64,000 nt of DNA from Methylophilus sp. Leaf416 (GTDB lineage: Bacteria; Pseudomonadota; Gammaproteobacteria; Burkholderiales; Methylophilaceae). The notes below the pieces were generated by a model, which was not told where the DNA came from, did not search any database, and saw nothing but the letters and a program-made list of their open reading frames with translations. The stretch covers positions 248,322-312,321 of the forward strand of contig NZ_LMQS01000005.1 of the NCBI RefSeq assembly GCF_001424665.1. Reading direction: 5' to 3'. This document shows, piece by piece, positions 38,289 to 47,184 of this stretch (positions are counted from its first letter, which is position 1; every line of letters starts with the position of its first letter). The position numbers were made by a program, and so were the translations under genes.

Positions 38289-38349
38289 TAACAATATTTG
38301 AATAGCCCGAATGGGTAATGTCGCAAGATAAAATATTAAGTTATTGTTA
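38289..38349 (+). other. Structured segment of the PEP-CTERM mRNA leader
   Basis: TAACAATA (38289-38296) pairs with TATTGTTA (38342-38349), closing a loop that contains a small hairpin CCC-GAAT-GGG (38306-38315). The pairs are AT-rich. The conserved cores of cyclic-di-GMP riboswitches are not present, so I give no ligand. Confidence 0.35.
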
Positions 38350-38591
38350 GAAAAAGAGGAGAATTATAAGGAAACGCTCGATGGCGCGTATTGTTGGGTG
38401 AATGCTGCAGTAATTGGCTGGCAATACCAACAAACCTTTAATCTCCCCGATTTACCTGGATGTCTCAGCTCCACGTAGTAATGTTATTGGTATGAACTTA
38501 GTCTGCTTCTGTTTAGTTTGAGTGCTTTAAGTTTGCCTTTTGTAATTAGTTTGTTTTTTAGTTATTTCTTTTAATTTTCTTAAGGATATAT

Positions 38592-39113
38592 ATGTTAAAT
38601 ATAAAAAAATCTTTGGCAGCAATGGCAATTGGTTCGGCAATGTTATTGCCTATGACCTCTTTTGCTACAGTCACTAATTTTGGTGATATCACAAATTCCA
38701 CTAGCGCAACTGGCTTGTTTAGTACTGTGGTCATTGGTGGTTTGGTTTTTGATGGTGGTGACACTTTCAATTTCAGCCTAAATGCTGCAGACAAATCAAA
38801 TATCTCTATTGATATTACTCAATTATTTGGTATCAACATTGGTAACTCTTATTTCAGCCTGAAACAAGGTGCTACCGAGATTAGCCAGATTGCACTTGAT
38901 CCATTGATTCTTTTGAAAACTGAAAGTTACACTTTTAACAGCCTGGTTAACGGTAACTATTCCTTGTCATTGATTCCTTCAAACATCCTTGCTTTGAATT
39001 TTGGCGGTAAAGTGAGTATTACAGCTATTCCAGTTCCAGAGCCAGAAACTAACGCTTTGATGTTCCTGGGCCTTGGCATCATTGGTATGATCGCTCGCAG
39101 AAAATTCGTTTAA
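38592..39113 (+). CDS. PEP-CTERM sorting domain protein (exosortase substrate)
   Basis: 173 aa. A signal peptide (KKSLAAMAIGSAMLLPMTSFA, cleaved near 26) is followed by a soluble beta-rich region with FDGGDTFNFSL (~54), resembling small FxDxF-type PEP-CTERM proteins. The tail (148-173) has VPEPET, a hydrophobic helix LMFLGLGIIGMI and the basic end ARRKFV, the tripartite exosortase signal. It should be cut and exported via an exosortase such as xrtB at 6793. The gene lies just beyond the exopolysaccharide locus, consistent with a matrix protein. Good AAGGA ribosome-binding site. Confidence 0.93.
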   Translation: MLNIKKSLAAMAIGSAMLLPMTSFATVTNFGDITNSTSATGLFSTVVIGGLVFDGGDTFNFSLNAADKSNISIDITQLFGINIGNSYFSLKQGATEISQIALDPLILLKTESYTFNSLVNGNYSLSLIPSNILALNFGGKVSITAIPVPEPETNALMFLGLGIIGMIARRKFV

Positions 39114-39129
39114 GTTTTTTCTAGCTATA

Positions 39130-39165
39130 AAAAAGCCGGCTGCATCTGCAACCGGCTTTTTGTTT
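39130..39165. terminator. Bidirectional rho-independent terminator
   Basis: Arms AAAAAGCCGG (39130-39139) and CCGGCTTTTT (39152-39161) are perfectly complementary around a 12-base loop, followed by TGTTTT. With A and T tracts on both sides it can stop the PEP-CTERM transcript and the convergent dapC transcript. Confidence 0.93.
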
Positions 39166-39179
39166 TATGGATTTGGTAT

Positions 39180-40370
39180 TTAGCTAAGGTTAGTTTGAAT
39201 TCTCAATGCAGCTTCGATGGTTTCTTCATTAGAAGCAACAAGGGCCATACGAATAAAACCTTTACCTGGATTGTGTCCATGCGCCTCGCGTGCCAGAAAT
39301 GAGCCAGGCAGCACAGTAATATTGAGATCTTGGTAAAGTTGTTTGGCTATGACAGCATCATCTTGTTGTGTGTCTATCCATAAATAGAAGGCAGCATCAG
39401 GAAGTTTTGTTTTTGACCATACCTGCTGGAGTATCGGTGTCACTGACTGGAATTTCTCGTTATACAGTTTACGGTTTTCGATCACATGTGCTTCATCATT
39501 CCAAGCCACGATACTCGCTGCCTGCACGGCAGGATTCATGGCACATCCATGATACGTACGATACAAAGCAAACTTTTCAATAATCGCTGCATCACCTGCT
39601 ACAAAGCCTGATCGCATACCTGGGACGTTGGAGCGTTTGGATAGTGAACTGAACATGACGATCCGGCTAAAATCACGTCCTAACTTATACGCTGCTTCCA
39701 AAGCGCCTACTGGTGCATTCATTTCATCAAAGTAAATTTCTGAATAGCATTCATCTGAAGCAATTACAAAACCGTACCGATCAGACAACTCAAATAAGGT
39801 TTTCCAGGCCTCCAAATCAATCACTTTGCCTGAAGGGTTGCCCGGACTACAGACATACACTAATTGTGTACGCTTGAGAATATCTGCCGGAACCTGTGTC
39901 AGGTCCATGACATAATCATTCTCTTGGGTAGTATTGATAAAGTAAGGCGTGGCACCAGCAAGGAAAGCAGCGCCTTCATAAATCTGGTAAAACGGGTTTG
40001 GTGAGATCACAACGGGTTGCTGCGGAACGCTGGTGTCAATCACGGCTTGTGCAAAGGCAAACAAGGCTTCACGGCTGCCATTTACCGGCAAAATGGCTTT
40101 ATCGATATTCAATGCAGGGATCTTGTAACGACGTTGCAGCCATTGATTGATGGCTTCGCGCAAGGCGGGTACACCGATTGTGGTAGGATAGCTGGCTAGC
40201 CCGCCCAGGTTTGCCCTCAAGGCTTCAATAATGATTTCAGGCGTCGCATGTTTGGGTTCACCTATAGATAAATTGACAGGCGCAAAGTCTGGATTAGGCG
40301 TTAGCCCATCAAACAGGTCACGCAAACGCTGAAAAGGGTAGGGCTGGAGTAAATTTAAATGTGGATTCAT
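39180..40370 (-). CDS. dapC: Succinyldiaminopimelate aminotransferase
   Basis: 396 aa fold-type-I PLP aminotransferase. The N-terminus NPHLNLLQPYPFQRLRDLF, then VNLSIGEPKHATPE (~32), SYPTTIGVPALREAINQWL (~60) and LPVNGSREALFAFAQAV (~92) match the DapC subgroup. The PLP lysine is in MFSSLSKRSNVPGMRSGF (~240). SPGNPSGKVIDLEAW (~165) is the usual aminotransferase loop. It makes succinyl-diaminopimelate in lysine and peptidoglycan precursor synthesis. The ATG is 15 bp from the divergent EamA transporter start, so the promoters must overlap coding sequence. Confidence 0.88.
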   Translation of the reverse strand: MNPHLNLLQPYPFQRLRDLFDGLTPNPDFAPVNLSIGEPKHATPEIIIEALRANLGGLASYPTTIGVPALREAINQWLQRRYKIPALNIDKAILPVNGSREALFAFAQAVIDTSVPQQPVVISPNPFYQIYEGAAFLAGATPYFINTTQENDYVMDLTQVPADILKRTQLVYVCSPGNPSGKVIDLEAWKTLFELSDRYGFVIASDECYSEIYFDEMNAPVGALEAAYKLGRDFSRIVMFSSLSKRSNVPGMRSGFVAGDAAIIEKFALYRTYHGCAMNPAVQAASIVAWNDEAHVIENRKLYNEKFQSVTPILQQVWSKTKLPDAAFYLWIDTQQDDAVIAKQLYQDLNITVLPGSFLAREAHGHNPGKGFIRMALVASNEETIEAALRIQTNLS

Positions 40371-40385
40371 AGGGTTGTATTATAA

Positions 40386-41318
40386 GTGAGCCTTGCGCAT
40401 AAGCAAAAAGCCCATCAGCAAAAATATTTTGCTTTGGCAGCATTGATCTACGGTGCCATTTCCTGGGGGGTGATCTGGTACCCATATCGACTACTAAATG
40501 ACAGTGGCATCTCTGGTGTGCAATCCAGTTTTTTGAGCTATTGGCTGGCCTTGTTAATAGGCGGAATTATATTCTGGCGCCGCTACCCGCACATTTCCAA
40601 AGTACCTAAATCTGCATACTGGCTGAGCCTGGTAGCCGGCTGGACCAATCTTGCTTATGTGCTGGCTGTGATTGATGGTGAAGTCATGCGGGTGATGCTG
40701 CTGTTTTATCTCTCGCCTTTATGGACGTTGTTACTGGCGAAAATCTGGCTGCATGAACGTTGGCATAAACCGCAACTATTAGCCATCGCCTTATCGTTGT
40801 TAGGGGCTGATTTAATGCTGACAGATGGTCAATTCGCATGGCCGTGGCCGCAATCATCTTCTGATTGGCTGGCATTATCAGCTGGCATTGGCTTTTCGAT
40901 TACCAACGTCATAACCCGTTTCTCCACTCACCTCACTATCGCAGCCAAAGGCATGCTGGTGTGGTTGGGCGTGTTTGGATTGTCGTTGCTGGTGCTGCTC
41001 TGGCAAGATGGTTTATCCGGCCTCGCTTTTGCCAGCTCATTGACTTCGCGCACTATGGTTTTGATGCTGCTGATAGCATTTATGCTTATTTCCGCAACTT
41101 TGCTGGTGCAATATGGCATTACCAAAACACCCGCCATTCAGGCGTCTGTATTATTCATGTTTGAATTGATTGTCGCTGCGGTAGCTGCCTACTTTCTGGC
41201 ACAAGAGAGTATGTCACTGATAGAAATGGTCGGCGGCTTTTGCATCGTCGCTGCAGGCCTGTTATCTGTGTACTATAGTGAAAGCAGTGAAGTCAGCGAA
41301 AAAAGCAGTGCAAGGTAG
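40386..41318 (+). CDS. EamA/DMT-family membrane transporter
   Basis: 310 aa from GTG, ten membrane helices in two EamA repeats (~17-145 and ~160-300). ALIYGAISWGVIWYPYRLL (~17), MRVMLLFYLSPLWTLLLAKI (~99) and QASVLFMFELIVAAVAAYFL (~250) are typical of drug/metabolite transporters, with the usual helix-end proline and glutamate. Substrate unknown; amino-acid or metabolite export is common in the family. It ends four bases before the convergent TPR protein. Confidence 0.88.
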   Translation: MSLAHKQKAHQQKYFALAALIYGAISWGVIWYPYRLLNDSGISGVQSSFLSYWLALLIGGIIFWRRYPHISKVPKSAYWLSLVAGWTNLAYVLAVIDGEVMRVMLLFYLSPLWTLLLAKIWLHERWHKPQLLAIALSLLGADLMLTDGQFAWPWPQSSSDWLALSAGIGFSITNVITRFSTHLTIAAKGMLVWLGVFGLSLLVLLWQDGLSGLAFASSLTSRTMVLMLLIAFMLISATLLVQYGITKTPAIQASVLFMFELIVAAVAAYFLAQESMSLIEMVGGFCIVAAGLLSVYYSESSEVSEKSSAR

Positions 41319-41321
41319 TGG

Positions 41322-43094
41322 TTATGGCAAAAGTTCTCGATAAACTTGTTCTAGCTGGCGACAAAACGTTAAGGGATCAAATAGCACTTGTGCCTGCTGT
41401 TTAACCTTTTTCTTCAGCGTCTGCAATGCGGCAGGGTTATTTGCTAAAGTCACTGCCTGTTTTACCAAGTTCTCCCAATCACTACAAACACACTCCTGCA
41501 AACCGCTACGTTTAAGCAAACTGGCACTCACCCGTGCCGGGAATGTAACTCCTTCCACCGTCAGCAAAGGGACGCCTTGCCACAGCGCATCACTGGCCGT
41601 GGTATGGGCATTGTACGGGGTGGTATCCAGCATCAAATCAGCATGTTGCTGCCTGGCAATATGCAGCTCGGCGCTAGTGCGCGGCGCGAATACAAGTCGG
41701 GCAGGATTGATGCCTGCCAGGTGCGCAGTTTGTTTGAGATTGTTGGTCGCCCATCGATTGCACTCCTGCAACCATAAAACACTATCAGGGACCTGCTCAA
41801 GTATGCGCATCCAGTAAGCAAAGACATCGGCTGTAATTTTAAAGCTTTGGTTAAAGCTGCAAAATACAAAACCGTGCTCGGGTAAGCCATGCTGGGATCT
41901 ACTGCCAGCATCAGCCTGTGGTCGCTGTGCATTGTTCGGCTGGTAACAAGGTAATGCAATTGGCTGCTCAACTAAGCAATTACTTTTTACCGTGCTATCC
42001 ACCAGAATCACATCGAACAAGAGGCGATTATTTACTTTGCCCATTGTGCCAGGGTAACCTAGCCAGTTGATATGACAGCGTGCCGGACGATAGGCGGCCA
42101 CGCCGCTGCGACTATTCTGGGTGAATCCGGTCAAGTCTATCAGGCAATCAATATCTGCAGCCCGCATATGGGCAGCCACTTGTGCGTCAGTCAGCGTAGC
42201 AATCTCAATCCAGTGATCCGCAGCCGCAATAAATGCGTTTCTTTCAACCGATTGATCATCTTTAGCCTGACTATACAAGCTCACTTCAAACTGATCGCGA
42301 TTATGGGCGGCAATCACATCAGTGACCAGATATGCCAGCGGGTGTTTGCGAAAATCGGAGGAAATATAAGCTAGCCTGATTTTTCGGCGGTCTGGTACGG
42401 GAGAGGGGGCTGGTAATGGCTGTATGGATCCATAGTGCTGTTGAGCCCATGAACTGGCGCATAGCAGTTGCTCCGCATCGCTAGTGCCTGGCATGGCGAG
42501 GAACGCAAATGGAGGAATTTGTGCATTTGGTTGCTGCTTTAGTGCTGCGCGGACTTCGTTAATGGCATCGTCCAAGCCTTGCCAGTCCGCCATATGCTGT
42601 TTCTGATGTATCCAGTGTACTTTGGCATGTAGCAACTGTGGATTGCATTTAAGTGCCTGCTCATAGGCCTTAATCGCTAAATCCAGTTGCCCGGTTTCGC
42701 GATAGGCATTACCCAGATTGTTTTGGATATCGGCATCGGCTGGATTGAATAACAATGCTTGCTGATAATGCTGAATGGCTTCCGGATTTAGCCCAAGCTT
42801 ACGCAGGCTGTTGGCCAAATTAAAGTGAACATCTGCCTGTTGAGGATCTTGTTGTAAAGATTTTCTGAAAGCTTCCGCTGCGCGCAGTTCATCGCCTTGC
42901 CGGCTGGCAACATTGCCTAACTGCATTAAGATTTGCGGATGATCAGGCGCCAGGCGCAACGCTGCAGAAAAGGACTTCTGGGCCAGGTCTAATTGTTTTT
43001 GCGCCAGGTAGCATCGTCCCAGCTCGTAATGCAGGCCCGGGTCATGTGGCATCTTGACAAGCTGCTGCTGCAAATTGACTATTTCCGGCGTCAT
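41322..43094 (-). CDS. TPR protein with O-GlcNAc transferase-like (SPINDLY) domain
   Basis: 590 aa. Five or so TPR repeats (~1-180: LHYELGRCYLAQKQLDLAQK, VHFNLANSLRKLGLNPEAIQ, IQNNLGNAYRETGQLDLAIK) lead into a family-41 glycosyltransferase domain. Key blocks: RLAYISSDFRKHPLAYLVTD (~244, His in HPLAYL), INWLGYPGTMG (~342), FVFCSFNQSFKITADVFAYW (~405, Lys of FKIT) and DTTPYNAHTTASDALWQGVP (~490). It would add a sugar to protein Ser/Thr in the cytoplasm; target unknown. The start overlaps the mnmC stop by four bases. Confidence 0.9.
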   Translation of the reverse strand: MTPEIVNLQQQLVKMPHDPGLHYELGRCYLAQKQLDLAQKSFSAALRLAPDHPQILMQLGNVASRQGDELRAAEAFRKSLQQDPQQADVHFNLANSLRKLGLNPEAIQHYQQALLFNPADADIQNNLGNAYRETGQLDLAIKAYEQALKCNPQLLHAKVHWIHQKQHMADWQGLDDAINEVRAALKQQPNAQIPPFAFLAMPGTSDAEQLLCASSWAQQHYGSIQPLPAPSPVPDRRKIRLAYISSDFRKHPLAYLVTDVIAAHNRDQFEVSLYSQAKDDQSVERNAFIAAADHWIEIATLTDAQVAAHMRAADIDCLIDLTGFTQNSRSGVAAYRPARCHINWLGYPGTMGKVNNRLLFDVILVDSTVKSNCLVEQPIALPCYQPNNAQRPQADAGSRSQHGLPEHGFVFCSFNQSFKITADVFAYWMRILEQVPDSVLWLQECNRWATNNLKQTAHLAGINPARLVFAPRTSAELHIARQQHADLMLDTTPYNAHTTASDALWQGVPLLTVEGVTFPARVSASLLKRSGLQECVCSDWENLVKQAVTLANNPAALQTLKKKVKQQAQVLFDPLTFCRQLEQVYRELLP

Positions 43095-45046
43095 CCTGTC
43101 ACCTTAAATGGCTTTAGTAGTTTTTTCCAGCCCAGTTGTTTAAATAGCAGGCGCTGTGGATGCAGGCCATTCCAGAAACTATCCTCGGTCAACTGTGGCA
43201 AAGCTATTGAAAAATCCTTCAACAGCCGTCTGGCCATTACAGCAGCGCAATAGGGTGCCGTCATTAAGCCTTTGCTGCCATGTGCGATATGTATATACAA
43301 ACCTTGTGGCGCGGGCAAGTCTTCATAATCGGTAATGCTGATAGAGGTGGGCTTGAGGTTGTCTGTAGAAAGTAATGGCCCAACATAAGGTAAATAGTCG
43401 GGGGAGCCGCAGCGCATTGAAGCCCTGGCATAAGTAATTTCTGCTGAAGAAACTGCATTAAATTGCGGACTTAAGTGACTGACCATATTGAGGTTACTTG
43501 CATTATCTGCATCCCTTACATCAGTATCTAAATCGCCATGCGCGAAAGTGGCACCCATGGCGTGCATGCCGCCCTGCAACGGTGTCAGGTAACCAATGCC
43601 GCACAGTATCATTTTTAAATCTTGCATGGCAGGTTGTCCGGCAATCATCCCCATTTGCCCGCGCACCGGGTTTAGCCACATGCTGCTGTCTGGTAATAAT
43701 TCGGCAGCATTTGCTGCGTTAGCTACAATCACTGCATCGAATCCCTGGTGCAAATCAGTACTGGATTGTAATTGCCAGCCATCCTGGCTGGATAGTCCAG
43801 TGATATTCTGCTGCAAATGCACATGAATATTCACATGCTTAAGCATGGCAATACACGCTTCACGAGGATTCACCCAGGCCGCGTCGGCAAAATACAAGCA
43901 ATCTGATGTCAGAGGCACGCCTGCAAGTTCAGTGGCTTGAGCTGCATCCACTTGCTGCAATAATCCTAAATGGGCATAACGCGCTGCGACTTTATGTACG
44001 CGCTTCTGTTCGCGCGCAGCACCACCTAATTGCAATAAGCCATTGTGTTTGAAAGCATCTTCAGCCAAACCTAAATTGGCAAAGTGGCGCAGGCTAAAGC
44101 TATAGCTGCGCAAAGCTAATTCATCATTCAGGAGTTCTTCGGTATTTAAGCGTGGATACAGCATGCCGCGTGGATTACCGGATGCCCCGCTAGCGATGGT
44201 TTCAGCCCGGTCAAACACGTGTACTTCGCAACCCATAGAGGCTAAAAACCACGCACTACTGCAACCGGCGATTCCGGCACCGATGATGGCAATTTTTGGC
44301 ATGTCTGGCACAGGTGTAATTGCTAGAGACGGCCACTCACCGCATAACATTTCACGCTTTGCTCCATAACCTGCGGTTTTTTTAGGTTGAAAACCTGCTT
44401 CTTGCAACTGGCGACGGACGAAGCCGGCACTGGTAAATGTGGCGAAAGTAGTGCCGGCTTTGGCGCACTTCGCCATACATTCAAACAGGGGCGCCTGCCA
44501 CATTTCAGGGTTTTTTGAGGGGGCGAAACCATCCAGGAACCAGGCATCTGCTTTTAAATCCAGTTCAGGCAACACGCTGGCAGCATCAGCAATGTGTAAG
44601 GTAAGGCTGGTAGAAAAGTTCTGTAGCTCCAACTGATTAATGCCAGGCTGCAAAAAACGATATTGCTCGCACAAAGCCTGGCTGTACTCGGCCAGTTCAG
44701 GAAAGTGTGCATGCGCCTGTTGCAAGTCCTGCAAGGAAAAAGGTGCAATTTCGATACTGATAAAGTGTAAGTGGGCAGAGACAGGCGCTGTTTCGCGCCA
44801 CAATTGCAAGGTTGCCAGAAAGTTCAGGCCGCTGCCGAAACCGGTTTCAACAATGACAAAGTGACTGGGCTTATCAGCAGGAAGGTTTTGCCAGCGCTGT
44901 TGCAAATGATTTTGTTGCAAAAACACATGACGCGTTTCAGCCAGCCCATGTTGCGGATGGTCTGGGCTAACGGAAAAATAGGTATCATCAAACGTGGTGG
45001 AGTAGGGCAAACCATCGCGCCATTCCAGTGCTGCATGGGTAGTCAT
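43091..45046 (-). CDS. mnmC: Bifunctional tRNA mnm5s2U34 methyltransferase / FAD oxidoreductase MnmC
   Basis: 651 aa, the usual fused length. N-terminal methyltransferase (~1-240): FVIVETGFGSGLNFLATLQL (~62) SAM site and DAWFLDGFAPSKNPEMW (~165-181), the MnmC2 signature. C-terminal FAD domain: KIAIIGAGIAGCSSAWFLAS (~251) and SGASGNPRGMLYPRLN (~289). It finishes the 5-methylaminomethyl modification of tRNA wobble uridine. It is the only housekeeping-type gene between the lipid genes and the OGT-like gene; a 33-bp gap separates it from cfa. Confidence 0.95.
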   Translation of the reverse strand: MTTHAALEWRDGLPYSTTFDDTYFSVSPDHPQHGLAETRHVFLQQNHLQQRWQNLPADKPSHFVIVETGFGSGLNFLATLQLWRETAPVSAHLHFISIEIAPFSLQDLQQAHAHFPELAEYSQALCEQYRFLQPGINQLELQNFSTSLTLHIADAASVLPELDLKADAWFLDGFAPSKNPEMWQAPLFECMAKCAKAGTTFATFTSAGFVRRQLQEAGFQPKKTAGYGAKREMLCGEWPSLAITPVPDMPKIAIIGAGIAGCSSAWFLASMGCEVHVFDRAETIASGASGNPRGMLYPRLNTEELLNDELALRSYSFSLRHFANLGLAEDAFKHNGLLQLGGAAREQKRVHKVAARYAHLGLLQQVDAAQATELAGVPLTSDCLYFADAAWVNPREACIAMLKHVNIHVHLQQNITGLSSQDGWQLQSSTDLHQGFDAVIVANAANAAELLPDSSMWLNPVRGQMGMIAGQPAMQDLKMILCGIGYLTPLQGGMHAMGATFAHGDLDTDVRDADNASNLNMVSHLSPQFNAVSSAEITYARASMRCGSPDYLPYVGPLLSTDNLKPTSISITDYEDLPAPQGLYIHIAHGSKGLMTAPYCAAVMARRLLKDFSIALPQLTEDSFWNGLHPQRLLFKQLGWKKLLKPFKVTG

Positions 45047-45079
45047 AGGCTGGCAAGTGTATCATGCCTGATTTACCGC

Positions 45080-46393
45080 TTACACCCGTTTAAGCGCTCG
45101 GTAGCCCGGTTTTGCCAGCAATAAATGCACATCGCCTAGCGCGCATTCGGCAAATCCGCCTTCGCAATAACTCAGGTAGAAATCCCACATGCGAATAAAA
45201 GTATCGCGATAACCTAACTGTTTCACCTGATCGAGATTGGCAAAGAAGTTCTCGCGCCACAAACGCAGGGTGGTCGCGTAATCCTGGCCAATATCCTGCA
45301 GATCTATTAAACGTAAATCACTCGCACGTGTCAGGCTAGTCAACATGGCGGTATTGGAAGGGATATTAGAGCCAGGGAAGATATAGCGCTGGATAAAATC
45401 CACCGAGCGAATAGCGCTTTTGTAGCGCTGATCCATAATCGTAATAGCTTGTATCAACGCAACCCCGTTTGGTTTCAGCAAATGGCTCACTTTATTGAAA
45501 TAGGTGTCGTAGTATTGATGACCCACTGCTTCTATCATTTCAATAGACACCAGCTTGTCGTATTGACCTTGCAAGTGACGATAATCCTGCTTGAGTAATA
45601 CGATTTTATCCTGCAAGCCTTCCGCTGCAACCCGCTCTTTTGCCAGCACAAACTGTTGCTGCGATATTGTGGTCGTGGTGACACGGCAACCATAATGCTT
45701 AGCGGCATAAATGGCGAATCCTCCCCAGCCAGTGCCTATCTCAATCACATGGTCTGCCGGCGACAGCTGCAATTTGTCACAAATCACTTTTAGCTTGCGT
45801 TCAGAAGCCGCCTGCAAGCGGCTGATATCCGCACTGGGCCTGTCTTCAGCATCGAACATGGCGGACGAGTACATCATGGTTGGGTCCAGAAACAACTTGA
45901 ATAAATCATTGCCCAGGTCGTAATGCGCGGCTATGTTTTTCTGACTGCCCGCTTCACTATTGCTGTTTAACCAGTGAAAAGCCTTAAGCATCGGTTTACT
46001 CAAATACTGGTAACCACCTTCAAGCGTATCCATCACAGACTGATTGAGCACCATCAGTCGCACCACATTGGTTAATGTGTCCGCCTGCCAATAACCGAGC
46101 ATATAGGCTTCGCCTGCCCCGATGCTGCCGCCGAACGCGATTTCGCCATAAAAACGCGGATCATAGACGGTGATACTGGCCTGGATTGCTTCTACATTGC
46201 TTTGGTGGGGAAGATGTCCGAAAACATGGCTTTCGTTACCATCAATAATAGTCAGCTGGCCGACTTTCAGTCCGGCCAACCGTTTGAGCACCTGCTTTTT
46301 TGCCAGTTGCGCGACCCATTTGGCACGACTTTTAGATTTTAAGGGTTTGGTCAGCGTGTCAGTGGAAAGGGCGTTTGAAGGCATTGAGTTCAT
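45080..46393 (-). CDS. cfa: Cyclopropane-fatty-acyl-phospholipid synthase
   Basis: 437 aa, matching long-form CFA synthases. N-terminal accessory domain (~1-140, with FYGEIAFGGSIGAGEAYMLG, ~91) then a SAM methyltransferase domain. HYDLGNDLFKLFLDPTMMYS (~158), DHVIEIGTGWGGFAIYAAKH (~215, SAM loop), YDKLVSIEMIEAVGHQYYDT (~287) and RYIFPGSNIPS (~340). It adds a methylene across the double bond of phospholipid acyl chains at the inner membrane. Works downstream of the desaturase in the same gene series; 2 bp from DUF1365. Confidence 0.93.
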   Translation of the reverse strand: MNSMPSNALSTDTLTKPLKSKSRAKWVAQLAKKQVLKRLAGLKVGQLTIIDGNESHVFGHLPHQSNVEAIQASITVYDPRFYGEIAFGGSIGAGEAYMLGYWQADTLTNVVRLMVLNQSVMDTLEGGYQYLSKPMLKAFHWLNSNSEAGSQKNIAAHYDLGNDLFKLFLDPTMMYSSAMFDAEDRPSADISRLQAASERKLKVICDKLQLSPADHVIEIGTGWGGFAIYAAKHYGCRVTTTTISQQQFVLAKERVAAEGLQDKIVLLKQDYRHLQGQYDKLVSIEMIEAVGHQYYDTYFNKVSHLLKPNGVALIQAITIMDQRYKSAIRSVDFIQRYIFPGSNIPSNTAMLTSLTRASDLRLIDLQDIGQDYATTLRLWRENFFANLDQVKQLGYRDTFIRMWDFYLSYCEGGFAECALGDVHLLLAKPGYRALKRV

Positions 46394-46395
46394 GA

Positions 46396-47184
46396 TTAAT
46401 CACCAAGTTTGGCGTGTTGTTTGGGGTGAGTGTAGAAAGGAATTCTTTTGAGCCATAGCCGCAGGGCTTGCCAGTAAATGGCTGCGATGACTTTGACAGT
46501 CATCCATGGATAGCTTAATAACATGCGATTTAAAGTACTTGCTTGCCAGGGATGTCTTTGTAATTTCAAGGTAGCGAAAAACGTAGCTTGCTCATGGTGC
46601 CAGTTTTGCATATGCACACTCAGTGCATCACCGGGTGCTGAAAATTGCCATTGATAATCGATATCCATGGGCATAAATGGCGAGACATGGAAATCTTTTT
46701 CCAGTTTGAACAGCATGGAAGTGGCCTGCTTTACTTCATGTACATAAGCAAACTGTTCTTTCCAGGGTGTGTTGGTAATATGGCTGACGATCGCCTGTAA
46801 CTCACCCTTAGGGTTGTAGCAATAGTAAAAACTGACCGGGTTAAAGCAGACGCCCCAGTAACGACAATGGGTGAGTAGACCAATTCTGCCGAGAGGGCGT
46901 TGGCAGGTATGTTTTTCAACCAGGTCACGTACACATTGGTCCAAAGGTTGATCTGGCGGGCCCAGATAGTCTTCGCGCTTAAAATAAGCCAGGTTAGGCT
47001 TAAGGTAAGACCACAAGCGATTGCTTTTAAATAGTAAAGGCAGCTCATCTAAATCCAGGTACAGCATAAAAAGCTGGTAACGGAAGCCATGAGCTTTCGG
47101 TTGCAATCTCTGATGGCTTATCCATCCAGTGTAGATAGCACTATGCAACTTTTCATTCTGATTTGACGCAGATGCCGCATTCAT
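46396..47184 (-). CDS. DUF1365 family protein
   Basis: 262 aa. Family motifs HSAIYTGWISHQRLQPKAHG-type opening (~14), LLTHCRYWGVCFNPVSFYYC (~103), TNTPWKEQFAYV (~137) and FHVSPFMPMDIDYQWQF (~164). Function unknown; members are nearly always beside a CFA-like methyltransferase and an FAD amine-oxidase-like protein, which is also the case here. The start overlaps the stop of the FAD gene by four bases, so the two are co-translated. No signal peptide. Confidence 0.9.
   Translation of the reverse strand: MNAASASNQNEKLHSAIYTGWISHQRLQPKAHGFRYQLFMLYLDLDELPLLFKSNRLWSYLKPNLAYFKREDYLGPPDQPLDQCVRDLVEKHTCQRPLGRIGLLTHCRYWGVCFNPVSFYYCYNPKGELQAIVSHITNTPWKEQFAYVHEVKQATSMLFKLEKDFHVSPFMPMDIDYQWQFSAPGDALSVHMQNWHHEQATFFATLKLQRHPWQASTLNRMLLSYPWMTVKVIAAIYWQALRLWLKRIPFYTHPKQHAKLGD

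Larger units (their letters stand above)
37981..38591 (+). promoter_or_regulatory. Long intergenic region upstream of the PEP-CTERM gene
   Basis: 611 bp, AT-rich, without a recognisable gene. In order it holds a repeat/palindrome cluster (38111-38150), a sigma-54 type promoter (38244-38259) and a leader of about 320 bases with hairpins and a GAGGAG ribosome-binding-like site (38356-38361). The gene's own AAGGA site follows near 38582. I see no terminator for rfbC. Confidence 0.7.

Noticed and set aside
38281-38400. Cyclic-di-GMP riboswitch in the PEP-CTERM leader
   Set aside because: There is some GCCC/GGGT and GTCGCAAG text, but the conserved core and tetraloop-receptor pattern of class I or II are not found.
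38344-38464. Small open frame from TTG in the PEP-CTERM leader
   Set aside because: It has an unusual start, no ribosome-binding site and no recognisable product. The region is better explained as untranslated leader.
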